Positions 35,981 through 44,775 are shown, counted from the first letter of the stretch. The stretch: 64,000 nucleotides of DNA from Streptomyces hoynatensis (GCF_003626535.1 NZ_RBAL01000011.1:124001-188000); one strand, 5' to 3'. Notes: generated by a model not told the origin, from the letters alone. Translations and numbers: made by a program.

Positions 35981-36331
35981 GCGCTCCCCCCGGCGGCCTG
36001 CCGTCCGGCCGCCCCCGCCTGGGCCGCGGCCCGCAGACCCGCCTCCGGCCGCCGCCGGGCGCGTTCCGGCCGCCTGCCGGGCCCGTGCCGGACGCGTTCC
36101 CCGAGGTGGGCGGGCCCCGGCCGGGCCGGGGACGCGGGGGGCGCGGGGGCGCGAACGGGACGGCGCACGGCGGCCGGGAGGGGCGCGGGCGCGCGTCGGC
36201 GAGACCCGCGCAGGGGCGGGTGCCGCCCGCGGTCCGCGGCTCCGCGCCACCCCCCGCGCCTCCCGGGCGGCGGCTAGCATCGTGCGGTAACGAAGCGCTC
36301 ACACATCGCACACGATTCGGGGGGCGGAGCC
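35981..36331. promoter_or_regulatory. 351-base gap before the kinase gene
   Basis: This interval between the mmsA stop and the kinase GTG is strongly GC-biased and shows no convincing gene. A TAGCAT at 36275-36280 might be a -10 element for the kinase. No clear hairpin or operator was found. Confidence 0.3.
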
Positions 36332-37744
36332 GTGCACCTGCTGCAACCGTTGAGGCCGGGGGACCCCCGGGAGGTCGGCGGGTACCGGTTGCGCGGCCGC
36401 CTCGGCTCGGGCGGCATGGGGACGGTCTACCTGAGCCACAGCAGGGGCGGGCAGCCGGTGGCGCTGAAGGTGATCAGGCCGGAGTTCGCCGAGGACCCGG
36501 AGTTCCGGCGGCGGTTCCGGCACGAGGTGGGCGCCGCCCGGCGGGTGCAGGGCCCGTTCACCGTGCCCGTCCTCGACAGCAGCACCTCGCGGCCGCCGCT
36601 GTGGCTGGCCACCGCGCACGTGCCGGGGCCCGCGCTGTCGCAGGCCGTGCAGCGGCACGGCCCGCTGCCCCTGGACTCGGTGCTGCACCTGGTCGCCGGC
36701 GTGGCCGAGGCCCTGACCTCCATCCACGCCACCGGCGTCATCCACCGCGACCTCAAGCCGGCCAACGTGCTGCTGGCCGCCGACGGCCCGCGGGTGATCG
36801 ACTTCGGCATCGCCCGGGCCGCGGAGGCCACCTCGCTGACCGACACCGGCGCCCGGGTGGGCACGCCGGCGTACATGGCGCCCGAGCAGGCCACGGGCGG
36901 CCGGGTCACGCCCGCCTCCGACGTCTTCTCCCTCGGCTCCGTGGCCTGTTACGCCGCCACGGGCGGGCACGCCTTCGGCGAGGGCCAGGTGCCCGCCCTC
37001 ATCTACCGGATCGTCAACGAGCGGCCGCGGCTGCAGGAGTGCCCCGAGGCCATACGGGAGCTGATCCTGCGCTGCCTGGCCAAGGCCCCCGCCGACCGCC
37101 CCTCCCCCGCCGAGGTCGCCGAGGCCTGCCGGGCCCTGGGTTCCGGGGCCGGGCAGCGCCGGGCGGAGGGCTGGCTGCCGCCCGCGGTGAAGGCGGACGT
37201 TCGCGCGGTGGCCGCCCCGCCGCCGGCCGCGGCGGCGCGCCGCAAGCAGGAGAAGCGGCAGGCGGCCCTCAGGCTGGCGGTGGCGGCGACCTCGCTGGCC
37301 GCCGTGGTGGCGGCGGCCCTGCTCCTGCTCGCGCGGGCCACGGACGACGACGAGGCGGCCCGCGCCCAGGACGGCGCGGGCGCCGGGGCCGCCTCCTGCC
37401 TCGACCAGTACCTGGCGCGGGAGTCGAAGGTGTTCAACCAGTACCGGCTGGTGGAGGGCGCCACCCCGCAGAACGTCCTGAGCGGCACCGAGGAGCACCA
37501 GACGGCGCTGGTGCTCAGCCGGGACGCCAGGGCCGTGGCGGCGGTGCGGCTCTACAACGACCTGGCCACCGGCCTGGACATCGTCGACGTGATCGACGCC
37601 GACTGCTCCCCGCTGCGCTGGGACCTGCGGCTGACCGCGGACGGCGCCGTCATCGACGTGGACCTGGAGGGGCACGACTACGAGGTGAAGATCGGCTCGA
37701 CCATGTCCCTGCTCCAGCAGGTCGACCTCGGTCCCGCCTCCTAG
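36332..37744 (+). CDS. Transmembrane Ser/Thr protein kinase, PknB-like
   Basis: 470 residues from GTG 36332. Kinase motifs: glycine-rich loop RLGSGGMGTVY at 23-33, Lys46, HRDLKPANV with Asp140, DFGIARA with Asp157, GTPAYMAPEQ. A hydrophobic segment at about 311-333 is the single transmembrane helix. The 130-residue C-terminal part is predicted extracellular and carries no PASTA repeats or known sensor motif. The family senses an outside signal and phosphorylates cytosolic targets. The stop shares a CTAG with the stop of the convergent DUF488 gene. Confidence 0.92.
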   Translation: MHLLQPLRPGDPREVGGYRLRGRLGSGGMGTVYLSHSRGGQPVALKVIRPEFAEDPEFRRRFRHEVGAARRVQGPFTVPVLDSSTSRPPLWLATAHVPGPALSQAVQRHGPLPLDSVLHLVAGVAEALTSIHATGVIHRDLKPANVLLAADGPRVIDFGIARAAEATSLTDTGARVGTPAYMAPEQATGGRVTPASDVFSLGSVACYAATGGHAFGEGQVPALIYRIVNERPRLQECPEAIRELILRCLAKAPADRPSPAEVAEACRALGSGAGQRRAEGWLPPAVKADVRAVAAPPPAAAARRKQEKRQAALRLAVAATSLAAVVAAALLLLARATDDDEAARAQDGAGAGAASCLDQYLARESKVFNQYRLVEGATPQNVLSGTEEHQTALVLSRDARAVAAVRLYNDLATGLDIVDVIDADCSPLRWDLRLTADGAVIDVDLEGHDYEVKIGSTMSLLQQVDLGPAS

Positions 37745-38169
37745 GCCGGCCCGCCAGGGCCGGGGCCTCGGCTCCCGTGGGCCAGCCGGTCGGCGAGCAC
37801 GGCGGCCTGGCTGTGCGCCACGTCCCTGGTGGCGGTGAGCAGCGTCAGGGGCCCGCCGTCCGCCAGCCTGGACAGCTCGGCCAGGGCCTCGCGCCGCCCG
37901 GGCTCGCGCAGTTCGGCCAGGTAGCGGCGGCGGAACTCCGGGTAGCGCGCCGGCTCGTGCCCGTACCAGCGGCGCAGCTCGGTGGAGGGGGCGACGTCGC
38001 GCAGCCAGGCGTCCAGGCGCGCGTCGGCCTTGCGCAGGCCACGCGGCCACACCCGGTCCACCAGCACCCTGGTCCCGTCCGCGCCGTCGGCGTCCTCGTA
38101 CACGCGCCGGCACCTGATGCCGGCGCTCTCGCCGGTGTCGTGTCCGCTGTCGTGGCTCGTGTCGCCCAT
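37741..38169 (-). CDS. DUF488 family protein (YeaO-like)
   Basis: 142 residues from ATG 38169. The core reads VLVDRVWPRGLRKADARLDAWLRDVAPS and TLLTATRDVAHSQAAVL, both distinctive of the DUF488 family of small, conserved, soluble proteins. A role in nucleic-acid metabolism has been suggested for distant members, but the activity is unknown. It ends exactly against the kinase gene. The first 20 residues are Asp/Gly/Thr-rich, so translation could also begin nearer the core. Confidence 0.85.
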   Translation of the reverse strand: MGDTSHDSGHDTGESAGIRCRRVYEDADGADGTRVLVDRVWPRGLRKADARLDAWLRDVAPSTELRRWYGHEPARYPEFRRRYLAELREPGRREALAELSRLADGGPLTLLTATRDVAHSQAAVLADRLAHGSRGPGPGGPA

Positions 38170-38250
38170 GCTGTCCTCACCCCGACCTGTGGGTTGTGCG
38201 GCGCAGGGTTCGCGCCGTACCCCGCCCGACTACCCCGAGGAGCGCGCCTC

Positions 38251-39246
38251 ATGCCCGACCGGCCCGCGGCACCCAAGGCCGCCTCTCCCGCCCCCGACCA
38301 CCCGGGCTTCCCGGCCGCGGCCGCCGCGGCGGCCGGGACGCCGGAGGCGCTGGAGGAGCAGCTGGTGCGCTGCCGGGCCTGCCCGCGGCTGGTGGCCTGG
38401 CGGCAGGAGGCGGGCCGGGTGCGGCGCGAGGCGTTCCGGGAGTGGACCTACTGGTCGCGCCCGGTGCCGGGTTTCGGCCCGCCCGAGGCGCCGCTGCTGA
38501 TCAGCGGCCTGGCGCCCGCGGCGCACGGCGCCAACCGCACCGGCCGGATGTTCACCGGCGACCGCTCGGGCGAGTTCCTGTACGCCGCGCTGTACGAGCT
38601 GGGGCTGGCCTCGCAGCCCACGGCCCTCAGCCGGGACGACGGGCTGCGGCTGCGCGGGGTGCGCATCACCTCGCCGGTGCACTGCGCCCCGCCGGGCAAC
38701 CGGCCCACCCCGGCCGAGCGGGACACCTGCCTGCCGTGGCTGGCGCGGGAGCTGGGGCTGCTGCCAGGAGTCCGCGCGGTGGTGGCGCTCGGCGGCTTCG
38801 GCTGGCAGGCCGTGCTGACGGCGCTCGGCGGCGCGGGCTGGCAGGTGCCGCGGCCCCGGCCCGCGTTCGGCCACGGCGCGCGGCTCACGCTGCGGCGGGC
38901 GGAGGGCCGGGAGCGGTCGGGAGGCGCGCAGGCGGCAGGAGGCGCCGGGGGCGCGACGCGGGCGGGGGGCGCGCGGGAGGCGGCGGGCGCGCGGGACGAG
39001 GCGGGCGCCGGGAGCCCGGGGGGCGGGAGCCCGGCGGGCGAGGCGCGGGCGCTGACGGTCTTCGGCTGCTACCACGTCAGCCAGCGGAACGTCTTCACCG
39101 GCCGCCTCACCCCCGCCATGTTCCGCGCCGTCCTCGCCGAGGCGGCCGCGGCGGCCGGCCTCCCGGTGCCGGGCGGCGCCCGGCCTGCGGATGCGAGCCG
39201 GCCGCGGGAGACGGAGGATGGCGGAAGCGGACAGGAACGGCGGTGA
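38251..39246 (+). CDS. Uracil-DNA glycosylase, family 5 (UdgB-like), with Gly/Ala-rich insertion
   Basis: 331 residues from ATG 38251, with CGAGGAG upstream. Cys41 and Cys44 in RCRACPRLV and two more cysteines near VHCAPP and DTCLPW fit the 4Fe-4S cluster of families 4 and 5. The active-site strand GLAPAAHGANRTGRMFTGD and the late motif CYHVSQRNVFTGRLT match UDGb, which removes uracil and other deaminated bases. Between them, about residues 215-268 is a Gly/Ala/Arg-rich insert coded by imperfect repeats and absent from typical members. Confidence 0.88.
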   Translation: MPDRPAAPKAASPAPDHPGFPAAAAAAAGTPEALEEQLVRCRACPRLVAWRQEAGRVRREAFREWTYWSRPVPGFGPPEAPLLISGLAPAAHGANRTGRMFTGDRSGEFLYAALYELGLASQPTALSRDDGLRLRGVRITSPVHCAPPGNRPTPAERDTCLPWLARELGLLPGVRAVVALGGFGWQAVLTALGGAGWQVPRPRPAFGHGARLTLRRAEGRERSGGAQAAGGAGGATRAGGAREAAGARDEAGAGSPGGGSPAGEARALTVFGCYHVSQRNVFTGRLTPAMFRAVLAEAAAAAGLPVPGGARPADASRPRETEDGGSGQERR

Positions 39247-39330
39247 CATGATCCCTTCGCTCGCACGGCGACTCGCGCGGCGCCACGCCGCGCCACGGCC
39301 CGCGCCGACGTCCCGGGCCGGGAGCTGACC

Positions 39331-40581
39331 GTGCCCGCGCCCGCCGCCCACGTGATCGTCGGCGCCGGCCTCGCCGGGGCCGTGGCCGCGCGGACCCTGC
39401 GCGAGGAGGGCTACGAGGGGCCCCTCGTCCTGATCGGCGAGGAGCGCGAGCCGCCCTACGAGCGCCCCGCACTCTCCAAGGGCTACCTGAGCGGCGCCGA
39501 GCCGCGCGAGAGCCTCCTCGTGCACCCGCCCGAGTGGTACGCCGAGCACGAGGTGGACCTGCGTCTCGGCCTGCCCGCCACCGCGCTCGACCCGGGGCGG
39601 CACGAGGTGGTGCTCCGCGACGGCACCCGCATCGGCTACGCCGCGCTGCTGCTGGCCACCGGCTCCACCCCGTGTCCCCTCGACATCCCGGGCGCCGAGC
39701 TGGAGGGCGTGCGCCGGCTGCGCCGGATCGAGGACAGCGACCGGCTGCGTGCCGCGTTCCGCACCGCCTCCCGGCTGGTCGTGCTCGGCGGGGGCTGGCT
39801 CGGCCTGGAGACGGCGGCCGTCGCCCGGCAGGCGGGCCTGGACGTCACCGTGCTGGAGATGACCGAGCTGCCCCTGCTCGGGCTGCTGGGCCGCGAGGTC
39901 TCCGCGGTCTTCGCCGACCTGCACCGCGGCCACGGCGTGGACCTGCGGTTCGGCGTGCAGGCGGCGGAGATCACCGGCCGCGGCGGGGCCGCGGAGGGCG
40001 TGCAGCTCTCCGACGGCACCCACATCGAGGCGGACGTGATCGTGGTGGCCATCGGCGACGTGCCCAACACCGGGCTGGCCCACGCGGCCGGCCTCCGGGT
40101 GCGGGACGGCGTGGAGACCGACGAGCGGCTGCGCACCTCGGCGCCCGGCGTGTTCGCCGCGGGAGACGTGGCCTGCGCCTTCCACCCGGTGCTCGGCAGG
40201 CACCTGCGCGTGGATCACTGGGCCAACGCGGTGCACCAGCCGCGGACGGCCGCGCGCGCGATGCTCGGGCGCGAGGCCGCCTACGACCGGCTGCCGTACG
40301 TCTTCACCGACCAGTACGGGCTCGGCATGGAGTACGTCGGGCACGTCGCGCCCGGCGAGTGCGACCGGGTGGTGCTGCGCGGGGACCCGGGAGAAGGGGA
40401 GTTCCTCGCCTTCTGGCTGGGCGAGGGAAGGCCGCTCGCCGCGATGAGCGTCAACATGCCGGGCGCCATGGTCCCGCTCGCCGCCCTGGTGCGCGCGGGC
40501 CGGCCGGTCGACCCCGCCCGCCTCGCCGACGCGGCCGTCCCGCCCACGGCCCTCCTCGACCGCGCCGGGCCGCGCGGCTGA
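39331..40581 (+). CDS. FAD-dependent ferredoxin/rubredoxin-reductase-type oxidoreductase
   Basis: 416 residues from GTG 39331, GGGAGCTGACC upstream. The FAD motif VIVGAGLAGAVAA starts at residue 8; the NAD(P)H motif VVLGGGWLGLETAA lies near 150; TSAPGVFAAGDVA precedes the reductase C-terminal domain. This is the layout of class I ferredoxin reductases that deliver electrons to cytochrome P450 or Rieske oxygenases. No P450 or ferredoxin gene is nearby, so its partner is elsewhere or unknown. Confidence 0.9.
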   Translation: MPAPAAHVIVGAGLAGAVAARTLREEGYEGPLVLIGEEREPPYERPALSKGYLSGAEPRESLLVHPPEWYAEHEVDLRLGLPATALDPGRHEVVLRDGTRIGYAALLLATGSTPCPLDIPGAELEGVRRLRRIEDSDRLRAAFRTASRLVVLGGGWLGLETAAVARQAGLDVTVLEMTELPLLGLLGREVSAVFADLHRGHGVDLRFGVQAAEITGRGGAAEGVQLSDGTHIEADVIVVAIGDVPNTGLAHAAGLRVRDGVETDERLRTSAPGVFAAGDVACAFHPVLGRHLRVDHWANAVHQPRTAARAMLGREAAYDRLPYVFTDQYGLGMEYVGHVAPGECDRVVLRGDPGEGEFLAFWLGEGRPLAAMSVNMPGAMVPLAALVRAGRPVDPARLADAAVPPTALLDRAGPRG

Positions 40582-40746
40582 GCCCGCCCCCGCCGGTCCC
40601 GCCCTCCCCGCAACGACTCTGCACACTTGCGCAGTTGACAATGGGTCACCTCACCCCGCGCGCGCGACGGCGCGCGGCGCGCGGCGTGGGCGCACTCCCG
40701 CGCCCCACACACCCATCGGCTTCAATTCCTCACCAGGAGCGACGAT

Positions 40747-40773
40747 ATGACCGTCATTCCGTGCGTACGCTGA
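40747..40773 (+). other. Possible 8-codon leader peptide ORF
   Basis: ATG 40747 has CAGGAG ten bases upstream and encodes MTVIPCVR then stop. It lies 78 bases before the oxidase start. Short peptides with such sites can control downstream translation, but at this length chance occurrence is quite possible. Confidence 0.3.
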
Positions 40774-40850
40774 GTGACACAGCTCTGCGGGGTGCGGCAA
40801 CCGACGGGAGGCGCAATGAGGTCAGGGCTCATGCGGAAGGCGGGGGGCCG

Positions 40851-42338
40851 ATGAGGGTCGAGCCGGGAGACGATCAGTACGACACGCTCGTGGTGGGCTT
40901 CAACCAGCGCTACCGCGCCTCGCCCGAGGCGGTCCACGTGGTGCGCTCCACCGAGGAGACGGTGGCCGCGGTGTCCGAGGCGGTCCGCTCGGGCAAGCGG
41001 CTCTCGGTGCGCAGCGGCGGCCACTGCTACGCCGACCTCGTCTACCACCCGCAGGCCGAGGTCATCGTCGACCTCTCGCTGCTCAACCGGGTGTCCTGGG
41101 ACGGCGAACGGCGGGCGTTCCTCGCCGAGCCGGGCGCCCAGCTGACCGACGTCTACGAGACGCTGAACCGCGGCTGGGGCGTCACCCTGCCCGGCGGCCT
41201 GTGTCCCGCCGTCGGCCTGGGCGGGCACGCGTCCGGCGGCGGCTACGGCCTGCTCAACCGGCGCAACGGCGTGGTGGCCGACCACGTGGCGGCGGTGGAG
41301 GTGGTCGTCGCGGACCGCCGGGGCGGGGCGCGCGCGGTCGTGGCCTCCCGGGAGTCCCGGGGCGACCTCGGCGACCTGTGGTGGGCGATCTGCGGGGGCG
41401 GCGGCGGGACCTTCGGGATCGTCACCCGCTTCTGGCTGCGCTCCCGGGGCGCCACCGGGGACGATCCCCGCGACCAGCTGCCGCGGACCCCGGAGCGGGT
41501 CCTGGTGAACGCGGCCACCCTCCCCTACGAGGGGCTCACCGAGGAGTCCTTCACCCGCCTGGTGCGCAACTTCGCGGGCTGGTGCGGGGAACACCCCTCC
41601 GCCGAGCCGCCCGAGGGCGCGATCGGCGCCATCATGATCGCCCCGCACAAGGCGGGGCGGCAGATCCAGATGCTCAGCCTCGTCGAGGCCGCCCTGCCGG
41701 GCGCGGAGTCGGCGCTGCGGGAGTTCACGACGTACGTGGCGAACGGCACCGGCATGCAGGTGGGTCCCTCGCTGCCGATGCGCTGGGACCAGACCGAGCG
41801 CCTGCTGTCCTCCATCGAGCCACGGACGATGTGGCACCTCACCGAGCGCCTCGCCGTCAAGTCCGCGTTCCACAAGACCCCGTGGACGCCCGAGCAGTGC
41901 GCCGCGGCCTTCCGCCAGCTGACCCGCGACGACTACGCCAACGACACCTCCCGCGTGGTGTTCTACGCGGCCGGCGCGCAGATCAACACGGTGCCGGAGG
42001 ACGCCGTCGCCTTCCCGCACCGCGACAGCACCTACGTCGTCACCTACGAGAGCTTCTGGTCCCAGCCGGGCGAGGACCAGGCGCACGTGGGCTGGCTGCG
42101 CGACGTGTACGGCGGCGTCTACGCCGCCACCGGCGGCTACCCGATCCCGGGGAAGGACACCGCGGGCTGCTACATCAACTCCCCCGACCCCGACATCCTC
42201 GACCCGGAGTTCAACACCTCGGGGGTGCCCTGGCACGCCTTCTACTTCGGCAACAACTACGCCCGGCTGCAACGGGCCAAGCGCCGCTGGGACCCGGGCA
42301 ACGTCTTCCGCCACTCCCTCTCCGTCCGCCCCGACTGA
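40851..42338 (+). CDS. FAD-linked oxidase with BBE domain, likely bicovalent flavin
   Basis: 495 residues from ATG 40851. The PP-loop-type segment RSGGHCYAD contains the histidine, and GLCPAVGLGGHASGGGYG the cysteine, that bind FAD covalently at two points in enzymes such as hexose and chito-oligosaccharide oxidases and antibiotic oxidases. The C-terminal YYFGNNYARLQRAKRRWDPGN-like region (here FYFGNNYARL...DPGNVF) is the BBE domain. No Tat or Sec signal is visible, so a cytoplasmic sugar or natural-product oxidase is likely. The neighbourhood gives no substrate. Confidence 0.9.
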   Translation: MRVEPGDDQYDTLVVGFNQRYRASPEAVHVVRSTEETVAAVSEAVRSGKRLSVRSGGHCYADLVYHPQAEVIVDLSLLNRVSWDGERRAFLAEPGAQLTDVYETLNRGWGVTLPGGLCPAVGLGGHASGGGYGLLNRRNGVVADHVAAVEVVVADRRGGARAVVASRESRGDLGDLWWAICGGGGGTFGIVTRFWLRSRGATGDDPRDQLPRTPERVLVNAATLPYEGLTEESFTRLVRNFAGWCGEHPSAEPPEGAIGAIMIAPHKAGRQIQMLSLVEAALPGAESALREFTTYVANGTGMQVGPSLPMRWDQTERLLSSIEPRTMWHLTERLAVKSAFHKTPWTPEQCAAAFRQLTRDDYANDTSRVVFYAAGAQINTVPEDAVAFPHRDSTYVVTYESFWSQPGEDQAHVGWLRDVYGGVYAATGGYPIPGKDTAGCYINSPDPDILDPEFNTSGVPWHAFYFGNNYARLQRAKRRWDPGNVFRHSLSVRPD

Positions 42339-42378
42339 ACACCCCGCGGTTCGGCGGCCTCGGCTGACGCGGCGGGCA

Positions 42379-42405
42379 CGGCGGGCGCCCCCGCGGCGCC
42401 CGCCG
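42379..42405 (+). terminator. Bidirectional hairpin between convergent genes
   Basis: An 11-bp perfect stem (cggcgggcgcc and complement) with a 5-base loop sits between two stops facing each other at 42338 and 42439. It is well placed to end both transcripts. Confidence 0.7.
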
Positions 42406-42438
42406 CACGTGGTGGCCGGGGCCGGGAGGCCGCCACGG

Positions 42439-43077
42439 CTACGGCCCCGGCAGGCGGGTGCAACGGGCGAGTTCGACGACGACCTGGTTCGCCAGAAACC
42501 ACGGGGCGGCCGGGTGCCCGTACGGCAGGTCCGCGTCCCCGCCCGCGGCGAGCCGCCCGCCCGGCCCCGGCACGAAGAGGCCACCGAACACCCCCCACAC
42601 CCGCGGCTTGCGCACGCGCACGAACGCCGGCTCGCCCAGGTGCGGGCAGTGCTCCGCCGCCAGGTGGGCGCAGGGCCCGCACACCGGCGGCTTCGTGCTC
42701 AGCAGTCCTTCCGGCCAGTCCGGGCGGTCCCCGGCCGGGGTGGGACGGCGCAGCACGAACAGCCAGCCCCGCCCCGTGCGGTCGGCCTGGCCGCCGCACA
42801 CCTGGCAAAGCCGCTCCAGCATCGCGCGCCGCTGCCGGGCCGGGTGCATGGTGCGGAAGTCCGGCTGCCCGCTGCCGGGTTCTTCGAGCAGCCGGGCCCA
42901 CAGCACCCCGCGCCTGTCCCGATCCCCGGCGCTCTCGTCCCGGTACGCCAGCCCCCGGCCGTCGGGCCGAACGCGCAACGCCTCCTGCGTGACCACCGAC
43001 TCCCCGCTCCAGCGCGCCACATACGGCACCGGCAGGCGCCTCGGCCCCCAGACCAGCCCCGCCGCCTCCCCGCTCAC
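42439..43077 (-). CDS. Uncharacterised actinobacterial protein with two CxxC-type clusters
   Basis: 212 residues from GTG 43077, chosen because it overlaps the stop of the 63-aa gene upstream (GTGA 43074-43077). Two possible metal sites are visible: C91-x-x-C94 in RLCQVCGG and C133-x-x-C136 with H143, C144, H146 in VCGPCAHLAAEHCPH. No catalytic motif or membrane segment is seen. It is translationally coupled to the small Cys-rich gene and follows an XRE regulator, an arrangement common to Streptomyces development-type loci. I do not assign a function. Confidence 0.75.
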   Translation of the reverse strand: MSGEAAGLVWGPRRLPVPYVARWSGESVVTQEALRVRPDGRGLAYRDESAGDRDRRGVLWARLLEEPGSGQPDFRTMHPARQRRAMLERLCQVCGGQADRTGRGWLFVLRRPTPAGDRPDWPEGLLSTKPPVCGPCAHLAAEHCPHLGEPAFVRVRKPRVWGVFGGLFVPGPGGRLAAGGDADLPYGHPAAPWFLANQVVVELARCTRLPGP

Positions 43078-43265
43078 CTGCCGAACTCCCGCCCGGGCCA
43101 CACCGTATGGCAGCGGTGCGTGCACGGGTCAAAGGCGATCCCGTTCTCCGGCTCCGGCGGCCGCGCCTCCCCCTGCGTGCACTCCTCACAACGGCGCCCC
43201 GCGCACGGCGGGGAGATGTACCGGCCCACGGTCGAGGTGGGTGCCGTACTGCGTGTCGTCGTCAT
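43074..43265 (-). CDS. 63-aa Cys-rich small protein
   Basis: 63 residues from ATG 43265. Cysteines 21, 26, 29, 48 and 52 with His50 and His53 could form one zinc site (C-x4-C-x2-C and C-H-R-C-H). The middle is Pro/Glu-rich. No signal peptide is visible. Its stop overlaps the start of the next gene, so both are probably translated together. The gene has two ATCACGCTAC repeats about 75-105 bases upstream. No relative is named with confidence. Confidence 0.65.
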   Translation of the reverse strand: MTTTRSTAPTSTVGRYISPPCAGRRCEECTQGEARPPEPENGIAFDPCTHRCHTVWPGREFGR

Positions 43266-43338
43266 GTCGCTCCCCTCAGTCGAGCGGCGTCAACCGACGT
43301 CCCCGGCAGGGAAGACGGCGAGCACCGCACCTTCGGGA

Positions 43339-43369
43339 ATCACGCTACGGATGCGCGCGATCACGCTAC
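43339..43369 (-). promoter_or_regulatory. Two ATCACGCTAC repeats, 21 bp apart, upstream of the small Cys-rich gene
   Basis: The 10-mer occurs exactly at 43339-43348 and 43360-43369, two helical turns apart. A near copy (atgacgctac, one change) lies at 44689-44698 just upstream of the XRE regulator start. On the minus strand it reads GTAGCGT(G/C)AT, so it may be an operator for the XRE protein or a -10 element (TAGCGT) of shared promoters. Confidence 0.5.
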
Positions 43370-43433
43370 AGGGATGGCGGACATCAACTGCCGACGAGCG
43401 CATGGCCTGACTAGGACGCTCTGTCCTACGCCC

Positions 43434-44657
43434 TCACAGGCTCGGGTCGATCCCGAGACGGGCGGCCAGCCCGCGCAGCGTGGTGTTGCGGCGCCGCTCG
43501 GCTTCGAGCAGACCCTGCACCGCCATGGTGGCCAGCGTCTGGAACCTGATCCACTGCGGCTGGTCCGCCTCGACCTCAAGCAAGGTGGCCAAGGCGCCGT
43601 CCGTGTCGCCGGTGAGGTACTGGGCCTGCGACACGTCCAGGCGGTGGGCAGCGCGGTGCACGGGCCGGGAGATCGCGTCGAGATCCACCTCGTCCGCCAT
43701 GGCCAGCGCCCGCGCGGGTGACATCCCGTCCTTCCCGGCCAGGGCCACGTTCACGTGCTGCGTGGCCACGTCGACCGGGGAGAACGCCGTGCCGTACACC
43801 GTGACCGAGCCCGAGCGCACCGCCGCGCTCGCAGCGGCGTTCAGCAGCTCCGACGCCTCGTCGTGCCGGTCCCTGCGGGCGGCCGGAGTCGCCGCCGAGA
43901 CCAGGAGGTTGCCGTACACGGCGAGTTCCGCCGGGCGCGCGCGCCGGTAACTCCGCGGCTCCAGCATGTCCGCCTTGCGTTCGGCCACGCGCTGCGCCTC
44001 CTCCCACCGCCCCTGGCGCAGCAGCACCCAGGAAAGCGTCGAGACGCCCATGCCCGACAGGAGCGGATCGCTCGCCCGCTCCGCCGCTCGCAACTGCCTC
44101 TCCACCGCCTGGAAGGCCCACGCGGTGTGGCCGGTCTGCGTCGCCAGCGAGGCCGCCACCTGGTAGGCGAGGCCCAGCTCGCGCCACACCTCTCTCCCCC
44201 CGGCGTGCTCGGCGACGAGCCGCCCCTCCCGCAGAACGGCCGGCAGCCGGGCCGCCAGCGCCGCGTACTGGCCCGTCCAGTACAGCCCGGTGGCGTCGCG
44301 TGCCGCACGTACCCACTCGTCCGCGGCAGGCGGCGCGCTCTCCGCGCCGTCCACGGGCACTCCCGGCAGGTCGCCCACGTCCTGAATGGCATCGCGCAGG
44401 GCCACGAGCCCGCCCTCGGCAGCGGGGAGTTCGGGCGTCACCGTGGGCTGCCCGAGGAGGCGCTCCAGTTCGACGTCGAGCGCGGAGGCGAGCTTGCGAA
44501 GGGTGCTGATGTAGGCCGTCTGCCGCTGTCCCTGCTCCAGTTTGCGGATGGTGTCCACCGAGACCCCGGCGCGTTCGGCGAGTTGTTCCTGGGTGACGTC
44601 GCGGAACTCGCGCAACAGGGCGATGCGCTCGCCGATGGTCCTCTTGCCCTTGGGCAT
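43434..44657 (-). CDS. XRE-family regulator with helix-turn-helix and TPR-like C-terminus
   Basis: 407 residues from ATG 44657, which has AGGAA upstream; an alternative ATG lies at 44690 inside the GTAGCGTCAT motif. The HTH spans about 8-58: TIGERIALLREFRDVTQEQLAERAGVSVDTIRKLEQG. The rest is a helical, TPR-like sensor of about 300 residues without membrane segments. Regulators of this build in Streptomyces control small companion genes; here the two Cys-rich genes follow in the same direction. The shared motif upstream of both transcription units suggests self-regulation. Confidence 0.88.
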   Translation of the reverse strand: MPKGKRTIGERIALLREFRDVTQEQLAERAGVSVDTIRKLEQGQRQTAYISTLRKLASALDVELERLLGQPTVTPELPAAEGGLVALRDAIQDVGDLPGVPVDGAESAPPAADEWVRAARDATGLYWTGQYAALAARLPAVLREGRLVAEHAGGREVWRELGLAYQVAASLATQTGHTAWAFQAVERQLRAAERASDPLLSGMGVSTLSWVLLRQGRWEEAQRVAERKADMLEPRSYRRARPAELAVYGNLLVSAATPAARRDRHDEASELLNAAASAAVRSGSVTVYGTAFSPVDVATQHVNVALAGKDGMSPARALAMADEVDLDAISRPVHRAAHRLDVSQAQYLTGDTDGALATLLEVEADQPQWIRFQTLATMAVQGLLEAERRRNTTLRGLAARLGIDPSL

Positions 44658-44688
44658 GGTTCCTGCACCCCCGCCGGAAGGTCCTGAC

Positions 44689-44698
44689 ATGACGCTAC
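44689..44698 (-). promoter_or_regulatory. Third copy of the XRE-locus motif
   Basis: atgacgctac on the plus strand reads GTAGCGTCAT on the minus strand, 32 bases before the preferred XRE start, and differs by one base from the two copies upstream of the 63-aa gene. This position suits either a -10 hexamer TAGCGT or an operator. Confidence 0.45.
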
Positions 44699-44775
44699 GC
44701 CCAACGAGGAGGGCGGACCACGGCTACGGCGGCTACATCCCGCGGCGCTCCGGAGCCCCGCACATCCCTCAGGTC

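Noticed and set aside
34954..39246. 1430-codon plus-strand open frame
   Set aside because: Its first two thirds cross mmsA and the kinase in another frame as low-complexity sequence; only the final part from 38251 is the uracil-DNA glycosylase gene.
40616..40640. ctgc...gcag dyad and TTGACA upstream of the flavin oxidase
   Set aside because: Arms are only 4 bases and no -10 lies at the correct spacing.
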